From: a virus
Reading direction: 5' to 3' (one strand)
Virus record (IMG/VR): IMGVR_UViG_3300037847_005284
Coordinates: 1 to 36,953 of that record
DNA: 36,953 nt
Made by a program: the position numbers and the translations under genes. Below, piece by piece: positions 1 to 8,800 of the stretch (positions within the stretch are counted from its first letter, which is position 1; each line of letters opens with the position of its first letter). Under the pieces are notes generated by a model that was not told the DNA's origin, searched no databases, and saw only the letters and a list, made by a program, of their open reading frames with translations.

Positions 1-1761
1 AATGTAGATCTTAGGAGGCTCTGTTTCAGAATATCCAGTACCGAAGTTGGTAATGTTAATATCAGTGATCTCACCGTTAAAGATAGTTGCTGCAGCAGTT
101 GCACCTGTGCCACCAATAGGCACACCATAGGGATCCTTTCTATCGTCAACGATGTAAACGGAAGGAGCGTCGGTATAACCTCTACCACCTGTCAACATCT
201 CGATGTTAGTAACAGCACCAGACGCAACAGTAACGTCAAGCACCTGAGCACCGATAGGTTGAATAATCCTTGCTCTAGGTGGAGTTACATATCCTCTACC
301 TCTATTTGTAATAACGATCTCGTAAACTTGACCGTCTTGGTTGATTCTGGAGATTGCCTGAGCATTGATACCACCTTCAGGTGCTTCATCCAGATAGACA
401 ATAGGAGGATTGCTGTAGTTGAGACCTTGCTCTTCGACAACAATACTATCGATGTTTACACGACCTTCACTATCAATAGTAGGTTGTCCAATTTTACAAC
501 CACCAGGATTAACAAAGGAAATAGCAGGGATAAAGTCATATCCACTACCAGAATTCATAATAGTCAGACTATCGACCTGACCAGATTCATCATCTACAGT
601 CAGAGCGACTTTTGCCAGTGTGCCACCTGTAGGAGCGCCTACAATGGCGATTGGAGGGTTGTATGACGTATAACCTTGTCCACCATCAATTAGAGTGATA
701 TCTTTGATACCACTAACCAAAGTTTTGGCAGTTGCACCAACACCATTGTTATGCTGGACGACAACCTTGGGCTCAAAGTCTAATCTATAACCACTACCAC
801 CAGTTTTAGGAATCAGACGGTCAACTTGACCATTTGCATCAACAGACACAACTGCAGATGCTCCAGATCCAAATTGAGGTGCAATATACTCAACAGAGCG
901 TACATGAATAGTATCAGCAGCACCCAGAGGGAATCTGAAGATAATTTGATTCTCAAAAACGGTATAATCGGTATATGCCTCTAATTGGCGATTATTCTTC
1001 TTAATAATCAGACCGATTGCCGAAGTTGGCGTATATGGTTGAGTATTTACTCTGAGGGGATATTCTTTCTTACCTTGATACTCTTGGTATGGGATAGCAT
1101 CAGTTGTGACGATCGTTTGATCGGCATACCCAACCAGATATGTAATTTCAGTAAACTGAGAGTCGTCAGCACCAGATCTAGCACGAGGAGCAACTTGAAA
1201 GCGAATTTGATCGCCTTCAACAAAATAATCAACTCCAGGAATGAGCATATCGTTATATGTGATAACGATAAGGTGCTCTGCCGAAGGAGGACGGACTGGG
1301 GTGCCTAGGAAGTTGAGAGGGAAAGTATTTCTAGTCCCATCAAACAAACTGAAGGGATTTTCTAGTTGTTGTTTCTTTTTATCGAATTGAGCAGGAGAAA
1401 CACCTGGTGTAATGATGGCATCAGGACCACGAGTCACAGACTCGTAGTAAATGACTTCATTATCGATCATAATCGATCCATTGGTCTCCTTGAAACCATC
1501 AATCGATTCAATTTTAATATCTTTATCGTTCAGCCCAATATCATTCAGCAGAAGAGTATCTCTAGACAGTTCGTCAGACGTATAACTGTCAAGATCCAAA
1601 TAAGTCAGAAGATTATTCAGAATGTCGTAAGGACGACCTGTTTTTTCTTGAGACTTGTAGTATTGGAAGAGAAAGTCAACAAATTGTCGATCTTCCTCCC
1701 TGATAAACTCAGGGAGTTGATTTTCAACTCTATCCGAAATATTGATATTTTTTGTAGGCAT
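1..1761 (-). CDS. Virion structural (baseplate/tail) protein with G-x-GY repeats, C-terminus beyond window
   Basis: The frame is open from an ATG at 1761 (MPTKNINISDRV...) to the window edge, so about 587 residues are visible and the C-terminus is missing. The gene starts 5 bp after the gp6 stop. The N-terminal ~110 residues are acidic and helical-looking. From about residue 300 onward a motif recurs every 40-60 residues: a Gly-x-Gly-Tyr turn followed by Pro and a hydrophobic strand (SGYRLDFEPKVVV, QGYTSYNPPIAIV, RGYVTPPRARII, RGYTDAPSVYIV). This suggests stacked beta modules. Position after gp25 and gp6 points to a baseplate or tail protein. I do not recognise a T4 counterpart; a role at the baseplate periphery is inference. 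Confidence 0.8.
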   Translation of the reverse strand, partial: MPTKNINISDRVENQLPEFIREEDRQFVDFLFQYYKSQEKTGRPYDILNNLLTYLDLDSYTSDELSRDTLLLNDIGLNDKDIKIESIDGFKETNGSIMIDNEVIYYESVTRGPDAIITPGVSPAQFDKKKQQLENPFSLFDGTRNTFPLNFLGTPVRPPSAEHLIVITYNDMLIPGVDYFVEGDQIRFQVAPRARSGADDSQFTEITYLVGYADQTIVTTDAIPYQEYQGKKEYPLRVNTQPYTPTSAIGLIIKKNNRQLEAYTDYTVFENQIIFRFPLGAADTIHVRSVEYIAPQFGSGASAVVSVDANGQVDRLIPKTGGSGYRLDFEPKVVVQHNNGVGATAKTLVSGIKDITLIDGGQGYTSYNPPIAIVGAPTGGTLAKVALTVDDESGQVDSLTIMNSGSGYDFIPAISFVNPGGCKIGQPTIDSEGRVNIDSIVVEEQGLNYSNPPIVYLDEAPEGGINAQAISRINQDGQVYEIVITNRGRGYVTPPRARIIQPIGAQVLDVTVASGAVTNIEMLTGGRGYTDAPSVYIVDDRKDPYGVPIGGTGATAAATIFNGEITDINITNFGTGYSETEPPKIYI

Positions 1762-1766
1762 CTATC

Positions 1767-3929
1767 TCAGAAACAGGAGGAATCTACTGGATATGTGAAG
1801 GTATCCGAAGGATAATCAATGATATTTATTCCGCTTGGATCACCGAAGTTATAACCATTGAAGTTGTTGGGATCGAAGTTGGGGATTGAGATGTCGTTGG
1901 TTTTCCAATCGATTGGAAACGCTTCAACATCAAACAATGTGGGATCAACGCCAGGTGGAATGTTAATAGATCCACCATAAGGCAATACTTGAATGGGAAG
2001 ACGGGTAGTATCGTCAGGAGTGCCTTGGATCGCAATAGGACCAACACAAACTTGTCCGCTACCGTAGTCAACGCTACCAACTGAGTTATTTAACGTTACT
2101 TCAACCTCATCTCTTTTGGTAACAAGAATAAGATTGCCTTTACCGTCATCTCTAATGTTTACAGGCACCAAAACTTGATTTTCACCAGTAATGGAGTTAG
2201 AAGACGAAACAGCAGTGGTAGCATTTGTGCCACTACCTGCCATAGTCAAATTAACAAGATCTTCGCTGTATCCTGTTGCATAGAAGGTGCCAGATTTGAC
2301 TACAGAGAAGGAAGGAGCACAAGTGCCGCTATCTCCCTCGTCTACACACTTACCATCCTTACAAATTTGACCTTCTGGACAATCTGAGTCAGTGCTACAT
2401 GTATTTCCACCTTCTGGGGTGCCAGAATAGTCGCCAGGATTGTAAAGTGGGTTTCCAAAGTCAAGACATTGAGTAAATACGCTACCAAACTCAAATTGGT
2501 CAAGATTTTGACCAATAGTCATCTGAGTAACCGTGCCAGAGATCGCAGGATCACTATTATCGACCATCGTGTTGTATTTCGATGTATCAATACGACCACC
2601 GAAGCGATTATTCTGACCATTCTTGTTAAATTGGTCAATATTACGCAAAACGTCACTTCCGAGTTGAGCACCACTCTTATTAGTGTTGTTTCCGTCGTAG
2701 TAAACGTAAGATTTGGGGATAACGTAGAAAATAGTAGGATCAATGATCACAGGATCGATTGATGCAACCGTATAACGCTTCAAATCATTTTTAATCTTTG
2801 CTTTTGTCGTCTCATTCAGTTTGTTTCCTGTTTTTGGACGAATAGCAACGTAAACTTTACCGTAAATGGGTGGAGATAGTTTTTCACCACCGTATGCGGT
2901 CACAGATGCTGCCTGAGGATAGATCTCTGAGACGATATGCTCATAATCTGTTTCCGTTACCGCTCTGTTTTGGGTAGAGAAGGATCTTGGCGCTCTAAAC
3001 TTGACTGATAGCGCACTTTCGCGTGCTTCTCCGTCTGCAGCAGACTCTCTAGTAACAACTGCGATGTTTGCAGGAGCGATTGCGCGACCATCACTGTCTT
3101 TGATGGTGCCAATGAAGGCAAAATCCTTACAACCGTTTGCTTCTTCACCAAAAGTGGTCACATATGACAATCTAATGTATTCACCATCGATCAATTTACG
3201 TCCAAGGACGCCATCACCAAAGACGAGGCGGTATCTAAGGTCATCAGTCTCCTCAAGGAAGTAAACACGAGAGGTGCTGTTGAGTGTAGTAACGTTTGCA
3301 GCAAGATTATATGTGTCAATCTCCTGTGACTGCGCGTTAGGAGAGATATCGACGTAAACCAACTGAGTGTCTACATCTTCAGTGGGGATAACGTAGTCTT
3401 GCTTCTTCGTATAGTCAACTGTGTAGTTATACTTGAGCAAGTTACCCTGATAAACGAGCACAGGGTCAAACGTCGCGATACCAGTTGCGGGATCTACGGT
3501 AGTTTGGAGGTCACGAGTCACACAGAAAGTGTATGTGTCATTAAAGTTGCGGGCAACAAACACATCTCCCGCTCTTAGAGTGCAGAATTCAGGATATGTA
3601 GTGCCATTCAGCGACACTTGTGTCTGGACGCGGATAGTTACGCACGCTCTGGGCGCTTTAATTGACCTAGGAGTGTAATTTAACTGCTTTGCAATGCGGA
3701 CAACGTTATCTCTAACCGTAGCAGTCTCAAGAAATGCCTCATTCAGCGCCATGTTTGCGTTGAATGCGGTATAATATGTGTTATAAGCGAGGATATCAAT
3801 CAGATACGACGCAGCACTACCCTCAAAGTCGTAGTCAGTAAACTCTTTACGAGTACGAAGGTAGGACTTAATAGACTCCTTAATCTCAAAGAAGTCTAGA
3901 GATGTTAATTGTGATGGGATAGCTGCCAT
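1767..3929 (-). CDS. 6: Baseplate wedge subunit gp6
   Basis: A 720-residue protein whose N-terminus (MAAIPSQLTSLDFFEIKESI..., then LAYNTYYTAFNANMALNEAFL near residues 47-67) is typical of T4-like gp6, the wedge protein that forms the inner ring of the baseplate with gp7 and gp53 and rearranges when the tail sheath contracts. It directly follows gp25 (1 bp apart), the usual order in T4-like phages. The body to about residue 500 looks like a normal gp6. A cysteine-rich stretch follows at residues 511-528 (C..DSDCPEGQICKDGKC), then a ~190-residue tail rich in Gly, Asn and Asp ending in SSCF. The C-terminal part is the unusual feature. Family assignment is confident. Confidence 0.92.
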   Translation of the reverse strand: MAAIPSQLTSLDFFEIKESIKSYLRTRKEFTDYDFEGSAASYLIDILAYNTYYTAFNANMALNEAFLETATVRDNVVRIAKQLNYTPRSIKAPRACVTIRVQTQVSLNGTTYPEFCTLRAGDVFVARNFNDTYTFCVTRDLQTTVDPATGIATFDPVLVYQGNLLKYNYTVDYTKKQDYVIPTEDVDTQLVYVDISPNAQSQEIDTYNLAANVTTLNSTSRVYFLEETDDLRYRLVFGDGVLGRKLIDGEYIRLSYVTTFGEEANGCKDFAFIGTIKDSDGRAIAPANIAVVTRESAADGEARESALSVKFRAPRSFSTQNRAVTETDYEHIVSEIYPQAASVTAYGGEKLSPPIYGKVYVAIRPKTGNKLNETTKAKIKNDLKRYTVASIDPVIIDPTIFYVIPKSYVYYDGNNTNKSGAQLGSDVLRNIDQFNKNGQNNRFGGRIDTSKYNTMVDNSDPAISGTVTQMTIGQNLDQFEFGSVFTQCLDFGNPLYNPGDYSGTPEGGNTCSTDSDCPEGQICKDGKCVDEGDSGTCAPSFSVVKSGTFYATGYSEDLVNLTMAGSGTNATTAVSSSNSITGENQVLVPVNIRDDGKGNLILVTKRDEVEVTLNNSVGSVDYGSGQVCVGPIAIQGTPDDTTRLPIQVLPYGGSINIPPGVDPTLFDVEAFPIDWKTNDISIPNFDPNNFNGYNFGDPSGINIIDYPSDTFTYPVDSSCF

Positions 3930-3930
3930 T

Positions 3931-4344
3931 TCAGGTCTTCTCTAAGAGGAATGTTACTTCTTGGGTAGTATTCTCACCCGTAATCTTATATTCGAGCTCA
4001 ACTTGAATTTCATTCAGATCGCTGTTGTCACGAATGCGGACATCTTGGACAGTGATTCGTGGCTCAAGTCTTGCGAGACAATCTTTAATCTCAGTTTTGA
4101 TCGCATCTTTAGAGAATGGATCCCATGGCTCAAAAAGAAGACCTTTCACCCTACTCCCGATGTTGGGTTGAAATGGTCTTTCACCTAATATAGTCAATAA
4201 CAAATTTCTTACAGATTGATTGATTGCTCTCTCATTCTTCACAGCACCAAAATCGTCAGTAGAGGGATTGGCATTAAAGGAAATTGCTAAATCCTTAAAT
4301 CCTCTACTGACGTATTGGTCTGATCTAAATCTGTAAGCAGGCAT
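3931..4344 (-). CDS. 25: Baseplate wedge subunit gp25
   Basis: A 137-residue protein with the gp25/lysozyme-like baseplate signature: a central NERAINQSVRNLLLTILGERPFQPNIGS segment (residues ~37-64), then LFEPWDPFSKDAIKTEIKDCLARLEPRI (about 70-97), and a C-terminal strand pair (VELEYKITG). In contractile tails gp25 anchors the sheath to the wedge and binds the gp6 core bundle. Length fits the family (about 130 residues in T4). The stop is one base before the gp6 ATG, so the two are almost certainly co-translated. The first ATG after the preceding stop is used. Confidence 0.93.
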   Translation of the reverse strand: MPAYRFRSDQYVSRGFKDLAISFNANPSTDDFGAVKNERAINQSVRNLLLTILGERPFQPNIGSRVKGLLFEPWDPFSKDAIKTEIKDCLARLEPRITVQDVRIRDNSDLNEIQVELEYKITGENTTQEVTFLLEKT

Positions 4345-4491
4345 TTAACCCTCTTTTTTCTTTTGTCTCTCAGGTGGGCGGACATTACGATTCACCTTAT
4401 GAAGGTATTTATCACTGCGAGGGTCGGTTATTAGCACCATCCCCGATTTAATGAAATCAGCACTCTGATCAGGCACAGGACTGTTAGCCAC
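4345..4491 (-). CDS. Small basic protein upstream of gp25, GTG start
   Basis: A 48-residue frame that opens at GTG (reads VANSPVPDQSADFIKSG...) and ends in a run of Lys/Glu/Gly (PPERQKKKEG) immediately before the gp25 ATG. The GTG is preceded at good spacing by a strong Shine-Dalgarno sequence (GGAGGAAGAAAA), the best in this part of the window, which decides the start. A late-promoter-like CATAAATA lies 24 bp upstream, so the gene probably opens the gp25-gp6 transcription unit. I do not recognise a family. The position suggests a minor virion or assembly protein. Confidence 0.7.
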   Translation of the reverse strand: MANSPVPDQSADFIKSGMVLITDPRSDKYLHKVNRNVRPPERQKKKEG

Positions 4492-4515
4492 TTTTCTTCC
4501 TCCACACGGTATTTT

Positions 4516-4523
4516 TATTTATG
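4516..4523 (-). promoter_or_regulatory. Candidate late promoter (CATAAATA)
   Basis: The minus strand reads CATAAATA, one of eight NATAAATA/ACTAAATA octamers placed 17-25 bp before start codons in this window. T4 late promoters have TATAAATA as their only conserved element, recognised by gp55 with gp33/gp45, and cyanomyoviruses use a close variant. It overlaps the stop codon of the upstream gene and sits 24 bp before the GTG start at 4491. It would drive the small protein, gp25, gp6 and beyond. Confidence 0.55.
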
Positions 4524-5040
4524 GGCATTCCCAATGGTTGTTAGGACGTTCCCACCAGAAGTGTAAATCTTCCTTGGAATTGTCATAATAATGAGAAACA
4601 AAATCTGATTTGAATTTGCTTCCAGTGTTTTCGCAGAGAGCAACAGTGTAGTTGGGGCGATCACCGTATATCTGATACTTATTCATTGCCTCAGTGATCC
4701 AAGTGTAGTTGCCACCTCTGATGACACCTGCCTCAATCAATACAAAGTTGTCCCAGTCGATTGTCCATTCCGAGAATCGATCAATGAATGTCTCAAGATA
4801 AGACTCATGTGATTCGTCTGGGAAAGGGACATTTACTGCTTCTATGTGGTAAATCTCACCATCTTTACTCAGGGCATGGCTCAGATGTTGAGCCACGACA
4901 CTTGAATAGTCAGGTGAGACACAAAGGAAGCAGGTCCTTTTAGGATGAATGTCAGGATCCGCCATTTGAATCCTATAGATCATTTCCTGAATTAGTGCTA
5001 TCTCTTTATCTTGAGAGATGAAATTCAGTTTCCTTTTCAT
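4519..5040 (-). CDS. Putative phosphoribosyltransferase-fold protein
   Basis: A 173-residue protein from ATG 5040 (MKRKLNFISQDKEIALIQ...); an upstream in-frame ATG at 5067 would add nine residues and deepen the overlap with the preceding gene. Two segments recall a Rossmann-like PRTase core: a strand-helix segment TCFLCVSPDYSSVVAQHLSHAL, and DNFVLIEAGVIRGGNYTWITEAM, which resembles a degenerate PRPP-loop strand (hydrophobic strand, acidic residue, GG turn). The canonical paired acidic residues of the PRPP motif are not both present, so catalysis is uncertain. The gene lies between structural genes. Function is inferred from pattern only; it may simply be a conserved unknown. Confidence 0.6.
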   Translation of the reverse strand: MKRKLNFISQDKEIALIQEMIYRIQMADPDIHPKRTCFLCVSPDYSSVVAQHLSHALSKDGEIYHIEAVNVPFPDESHESYLETFIDRFSEWTIDWDNFVLIEAGVIRGGNYTWITEAMNKYQIYGDRPNYTVALCENTGSKFKSDFVSHYYDNSKEDLHFWWERPNNHWECP

Positions 5041-5188
5041 AACTATATGTTGGTGGATGGAAAGCACAATACTCGTTAAAGGTAATCTTCATCTCTTTAT
5101 TAGTGAGATTACAATGCTTCGCTGCTTTAGGAAGATTCCATTTAGCACTCCAAAGCATTTCCATCGCTTCTCGGGTTTCGGGTCTCAT
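5006..5188 (-). CDS. Small conserved-looking protein, possible HTH-like
   Basis: A 60-residue protein, MRPETREAMEMLWSAKWNLPKAAKH... Its ATG overlaps the stop of the upstream basic protein as ATGA, and its 3' end overlaps the next gene by 35 bp, which supports translation. The segment WNLPKAAKHCNLTNKEMKITFNEY (residues ~17-40) reads like a short helix-turn-helix ('proceed through AAKxCxLTxxEMK'), similar to transposase or regulator HTH sequences. DNA binding is only suggested. The C-terminus is aromatic and charged without a clear motif. Confidence 0.7.
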   Translation of the reverse strand: MRPETREAMEMLWSAKWNLPKAAKHCNLTNKEMKITFNEYCAFHPPTYSYEKETEFHLSR

Positions 5189-5334
5189 CGACCCTGACCA
5201 CGATAACGCTTACCTTTGCTATTACGGGACGTTGCCGAATATTTAGTATTCTTAGAGGACCCTTGTCGAGTTACCTTAGGTCTAGCAGGAAGCCAACCAT
5301 CTTTTACCAAACCAGTCTTTGCTTTTGCAGGCAT
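5185..5334 (-). CDS. Small very basic protein (49 aa)
   Basis: The frame MPAKAKTGLVKDGWLPARPK... ends in SKGKRYRGQGR; 14 of 49 residues are Lys or Arg and only one is acidic. The stop overlaps the next ATG (ATGA at 5185-5188). The C-terminal Arg/Lys/Gly tail could bind nucleic acid or the acidic surface of virion proteins, but I recognise no family. It sits between the PAAR-like gene and the HTH-like small gene in the baseplate module. An ACTAAATA octamer at 5240-5247 is inside the reading frame and may be chance. Confidence 0.65.
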   Translation of the reverse strand: MPAKAKTGLVKDGWLPARPKVTRQGSSKNTKYSATSRNSKGKRYRGQGR

Positions 5335-5353
5335 AACCTTTTTTGAAACTACT

Positions 5354-5887
5354 CTATGATGCTAACACAGTTGGGTGCCCAAATGCAACCACCGAAGAGC
5401 ATGGATATGAGAATCCTGGAAAACCAACACCCAGTGGGTCTAGGATCCTCGCAATAGGGATCTTAAATGCAAAGACTGTCAGGGTAGTTGGGAAGAGGAC
5501 TCTAGTATGTCCTGCACCGCCAAAGTCCTCAGCTGTCAGCACACTACAAGCAATAGGTGTAGGGATAGGACACATACTCTTACCACAGGGGCAGATATAA
5601 ATCACAATGTTTGTACACAATGCGATGTGTGGGGTAAACGTATCACCACCAATCATGATGGGGATAAACTGCACCAGCACTGTTGCTCTAATTGGGTTAA
5701 TTGCTGAAAGTGGAATTAGAGGTGTGGGTGGCCACCAGCATGTAAAATTCTTAATGACGATGCTGTAGGGCACTGGAGGGGTGCCACACGCTTGCACTGA
5801 GTGGACAGTAGAAGGCAAACAAAGACCATGACCTGAGCAAGGCAGACCATTCAGTGATGCGACTGGTTTAAGAAATCCGTATGCCAT
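5354..5887 (-). CDS. PAAR-like tail spike tip protein
   Basis: A 177-residue protein rich in Cys, Pro, Gly and hydrophobic strands. The C-terminal ~35 residues (IPIARILDPLGVGFPGFSYPCSS..., then VVAFGHPTVLAS) match the PAAR-repeat pattern: arginine plus D-P-L/G, a short loop, then a strand with a Gly-x-Pro turn ending in V-L-A. PAAR proteins cap the central spike of contractile tails and bind a metal through His/Cys; several His and Cys residues (SGHG near the N-terminus, ACGT, CPCGKSMC) could serve. Its ATG overlaps the stop of the 1294-residue structural gene by one base (TAATG), so it belongs to the baseplate operon. It is longer than a minimal PAAR protein (about 95-100 residues). Confidence 0.72.
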   Translation of the reverse strand: MAYGFLKPVASLNGLPCSGHGLCLPSTVHSVQACGTPPVPYSIVIKNFTCWWPPTPLIPLSAINPIRATVLVQFIPIMIGGDTFTPHIALCTNIVIYICPCGKSMCPIPTPIACSVLTAEDFGGAGHTRVLFPTTLTVFAFKIPIARILDPLGVGFPGFSYPCSSVVAFGHPTVLAS

Positions 5888-8800
5888 TATTCAAACTCTT
5901 GGTTAATTCGTTTGCCCGCATCGTCTGGGCGAGCAACATCACATTCAGAGAAGTATGGGTTACCAAAGTTTTTAAGAGAGTTGCTAAGTGCTTGGACACC
6001 ACCAGTCAACCAATTCCTTACACGCATTGTGCCACTGTAAGATCCCATCTTAAATGCTTTGTCTCCATCAGAATTCTGATATATCCTCGTTGGGTCAATA
6101 GCGATGGATGCATCATTAACACTACTTAGACCACAAGCAGGAGGTCCACCGCCACCGCCAAGATAACTCCAAACCAGACCACCAGTATATCCAGATCCTC
6201 CACAAGAAGCACAGAAGGGATTCACTGGTCCTGTAGGTGTTGTATGTCCACTAGGATTCGTGCCGTTAGCGGGTCCTCTGATCTCCCAGAAACGCTCTCC
6301 TGACATTGGGTTACCAGATGCATCCCAACCACAATAAACGTCTAGAGGGGCATCTGAGGGCGCTCCTGAGGCACGCACATACTTATCCCAACAATCATGG
6401 TTAGGCACGTTGGTGCTGCCAGGATCAGGACTACAGTCCACAGTGAATGCAGTATACGCTGTGCTATTAGTGCCACCGTAACTTGTAGTAGACGAAGATG
6501 TATTTCCATTCTCATCTGTAGTCGTAGTTGTCTCATCATCAACCCAACTAAACGTCGTTTGAGCAGAAGTTAGACCACCACCAGTCAAATTATCACCCAA
6601 CCAAAGTCTAAATTGCTCATATTCACTAAAACCATTACGGTTATAGTCAAAAGTATTCTCATCTAGACCCACTGGGACGAAAATAATGTCATTTGGGTCG
6701 CCAGGATCGCGATAACAGCGTCCATCAACGTCTCCGTTGTTGCAATTCCACGTTTTGTAACCACCAGACACCTTTCTGCGCGGTGTAACCTTGGGTTTTG
6801 TGAAAGAATCCATGTAATCCATGAAATCTTCACCCATAGATCCAATAACTTTACCTTCAACCATGATACTGACGTTAAATTCTGCCTCTTTGATCTTAGA
6901 AGCGCAGTATTTGTAAGGCAAATAACCGAAAGCACGCTCATCAGAGAGGTTTCTACCCTTTTCAATCATGTCAAGAGTCTGTGATCCCCTTTCTATGGTG
7001 CTCACATAGGCACATGGCATGTCAAACCAACGTCTGATGTTGTAAATCTTGGGTTGACCCATGGTCAAACAGCGATCTTTGTTGAAAGGACCGTAAACAT
7101 GCGACGTTTGCTCTTGATATTCGTCTAGTGCCTTCGCTCCTTGGTATACTTGAGGCATAACTTGCGACTCAAACTCACGTACACCAGGACTTACACCGCT
7201 AACCAACTCCCAGAAGTCCTCTTTTGGTATAGCATCGAGCACATTACCGCGACCATCTACCTCTAAACAGTTAGGTGGTAGGTCAAAACACAGTTTTGTC
7301 TCATTCTCTTCATCAATCTCCGCCATTCTAATGTAGGAATCAGGTGCTGCGGAGGCAACAGGTGTATTCATAATGGTGAAACCCGTGTTTGCAACCTGAT
7401 TAGGAGAGGTTGCAGAGCCAATACCAGTAGTACCTAGACTCTGAAACTGTGTAGGTGCGCCACCAAAGTCATTTCCAGTGTTAGTATTGATCCAAGAGTT
7501 GGGATCTTGGTCCTCACCTACGGGAATACCGTCATTCATAAACTCAAACTGGTTAGAAATGCCCTGTCCAAGCGCAGCAATGTCGCCAATGTCGGGACTT
7601 TCATACTCAATATACTCAGGATCGCTAATAAACACGTCGGGTGGCTCTTCCTGAGAGTATCCACTACCGCCATCAATCACTCTAATCTTCTTAATACCGC
7701 CAATTTCGTCGAATGCAGCGATCTCTAGTGTCGCAGCTTTGAGCTTAGATGCGATTCCATCGTGATCAGTGGGGAATTCTGTCGCACCACTGAAGGTTCC
7801 ATACGCAACTTGCACATCTTTGATGGGGTCATCACCCGAAAACTCCGATTCTGTGAATCCAATCGCCTCTTCGGCGTTGTAATCTTTGCGGATTAGGTCA
7901 TCTAAGTGCTCTGTAGTGTCCGTAGGAGAGAAATTGTTGAGGACTTTTGGTGTAATTGCCGTAACTTTTGCTCTTTCGGAGTAACCACGACCGCTATTGA
8001 TGATCTCAACCTCTGAAATCGCGCCCTTATTGTTGATAATTGCCTCAAGTTTCGCCTCATCTAGAGTACGATTGGGCACAAGTGCCTTCGGAGAGAGCTC
8101 AACTTTGTAATATGACACCTTTTTAGGGAATTCATACACACCAGCAAACGCACATTTGTTAGCAATGCCGTATCCAGCAAGAATTTCTACCGTGCCACCG
8201 TCCGTAGAGGTGAATTGTTGGAGATAAGTGAAGGCATTAGTGCCGCCTTCTAGCTCCATCAACCCGCATTTGAGTTGATCACCGTAATAAAAGACAGAAA
8301 CGATATTCCAACCATTGATTTCTTCACCTCTATTGAAGTCACCAGTCCGTGTTGTGTATCTAAACAGGATTCTAGGACTGTCTGTGTCAATAGTTTCAAA
8401 GGATTCGTTAACTCCATTGGTAGATGTATCAGTCAAAACACATCTAGTCTTAGTAGTCTCCCATGAGTCTTGTCTAATTTGATAGAAATGAGAGTAGAAA
8501 TGCTCGTTAGGGACACAACAGGGTCTAGGTCTCTCGCTAGTCTCGTCATTACAAGTAGTATTAGGGCAGCAGGGGATGTCATTCAGCTCATACTGAATGC
8601 CAAACAGCGGTCCATTCCAAGGATATGTCGTATCGTAGAGATAATAATAGAATTGTGAGTCATAAGAATCCTCAAATCCTAAGAAACGAGGCACTGCTCC
8701 CTTGATTGCACCGTTAAGACCGTATGCCCACTCAAAGTTTGCCTCTGCACTTATGATTTCAGCGTTGTCTGGGTTACCAAAACCGATAACACCAGGCGTT

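Noticed and set aside
259-1815. Several plus-strand frames of 60-150 codons opposite the structural genes
   Set aside because: They lie entirely opposite a long minus-strand gene, have low-complexity Ser/Thr/Ile/Arg-rich translations and no coupling or ribosome site; they are shadows.
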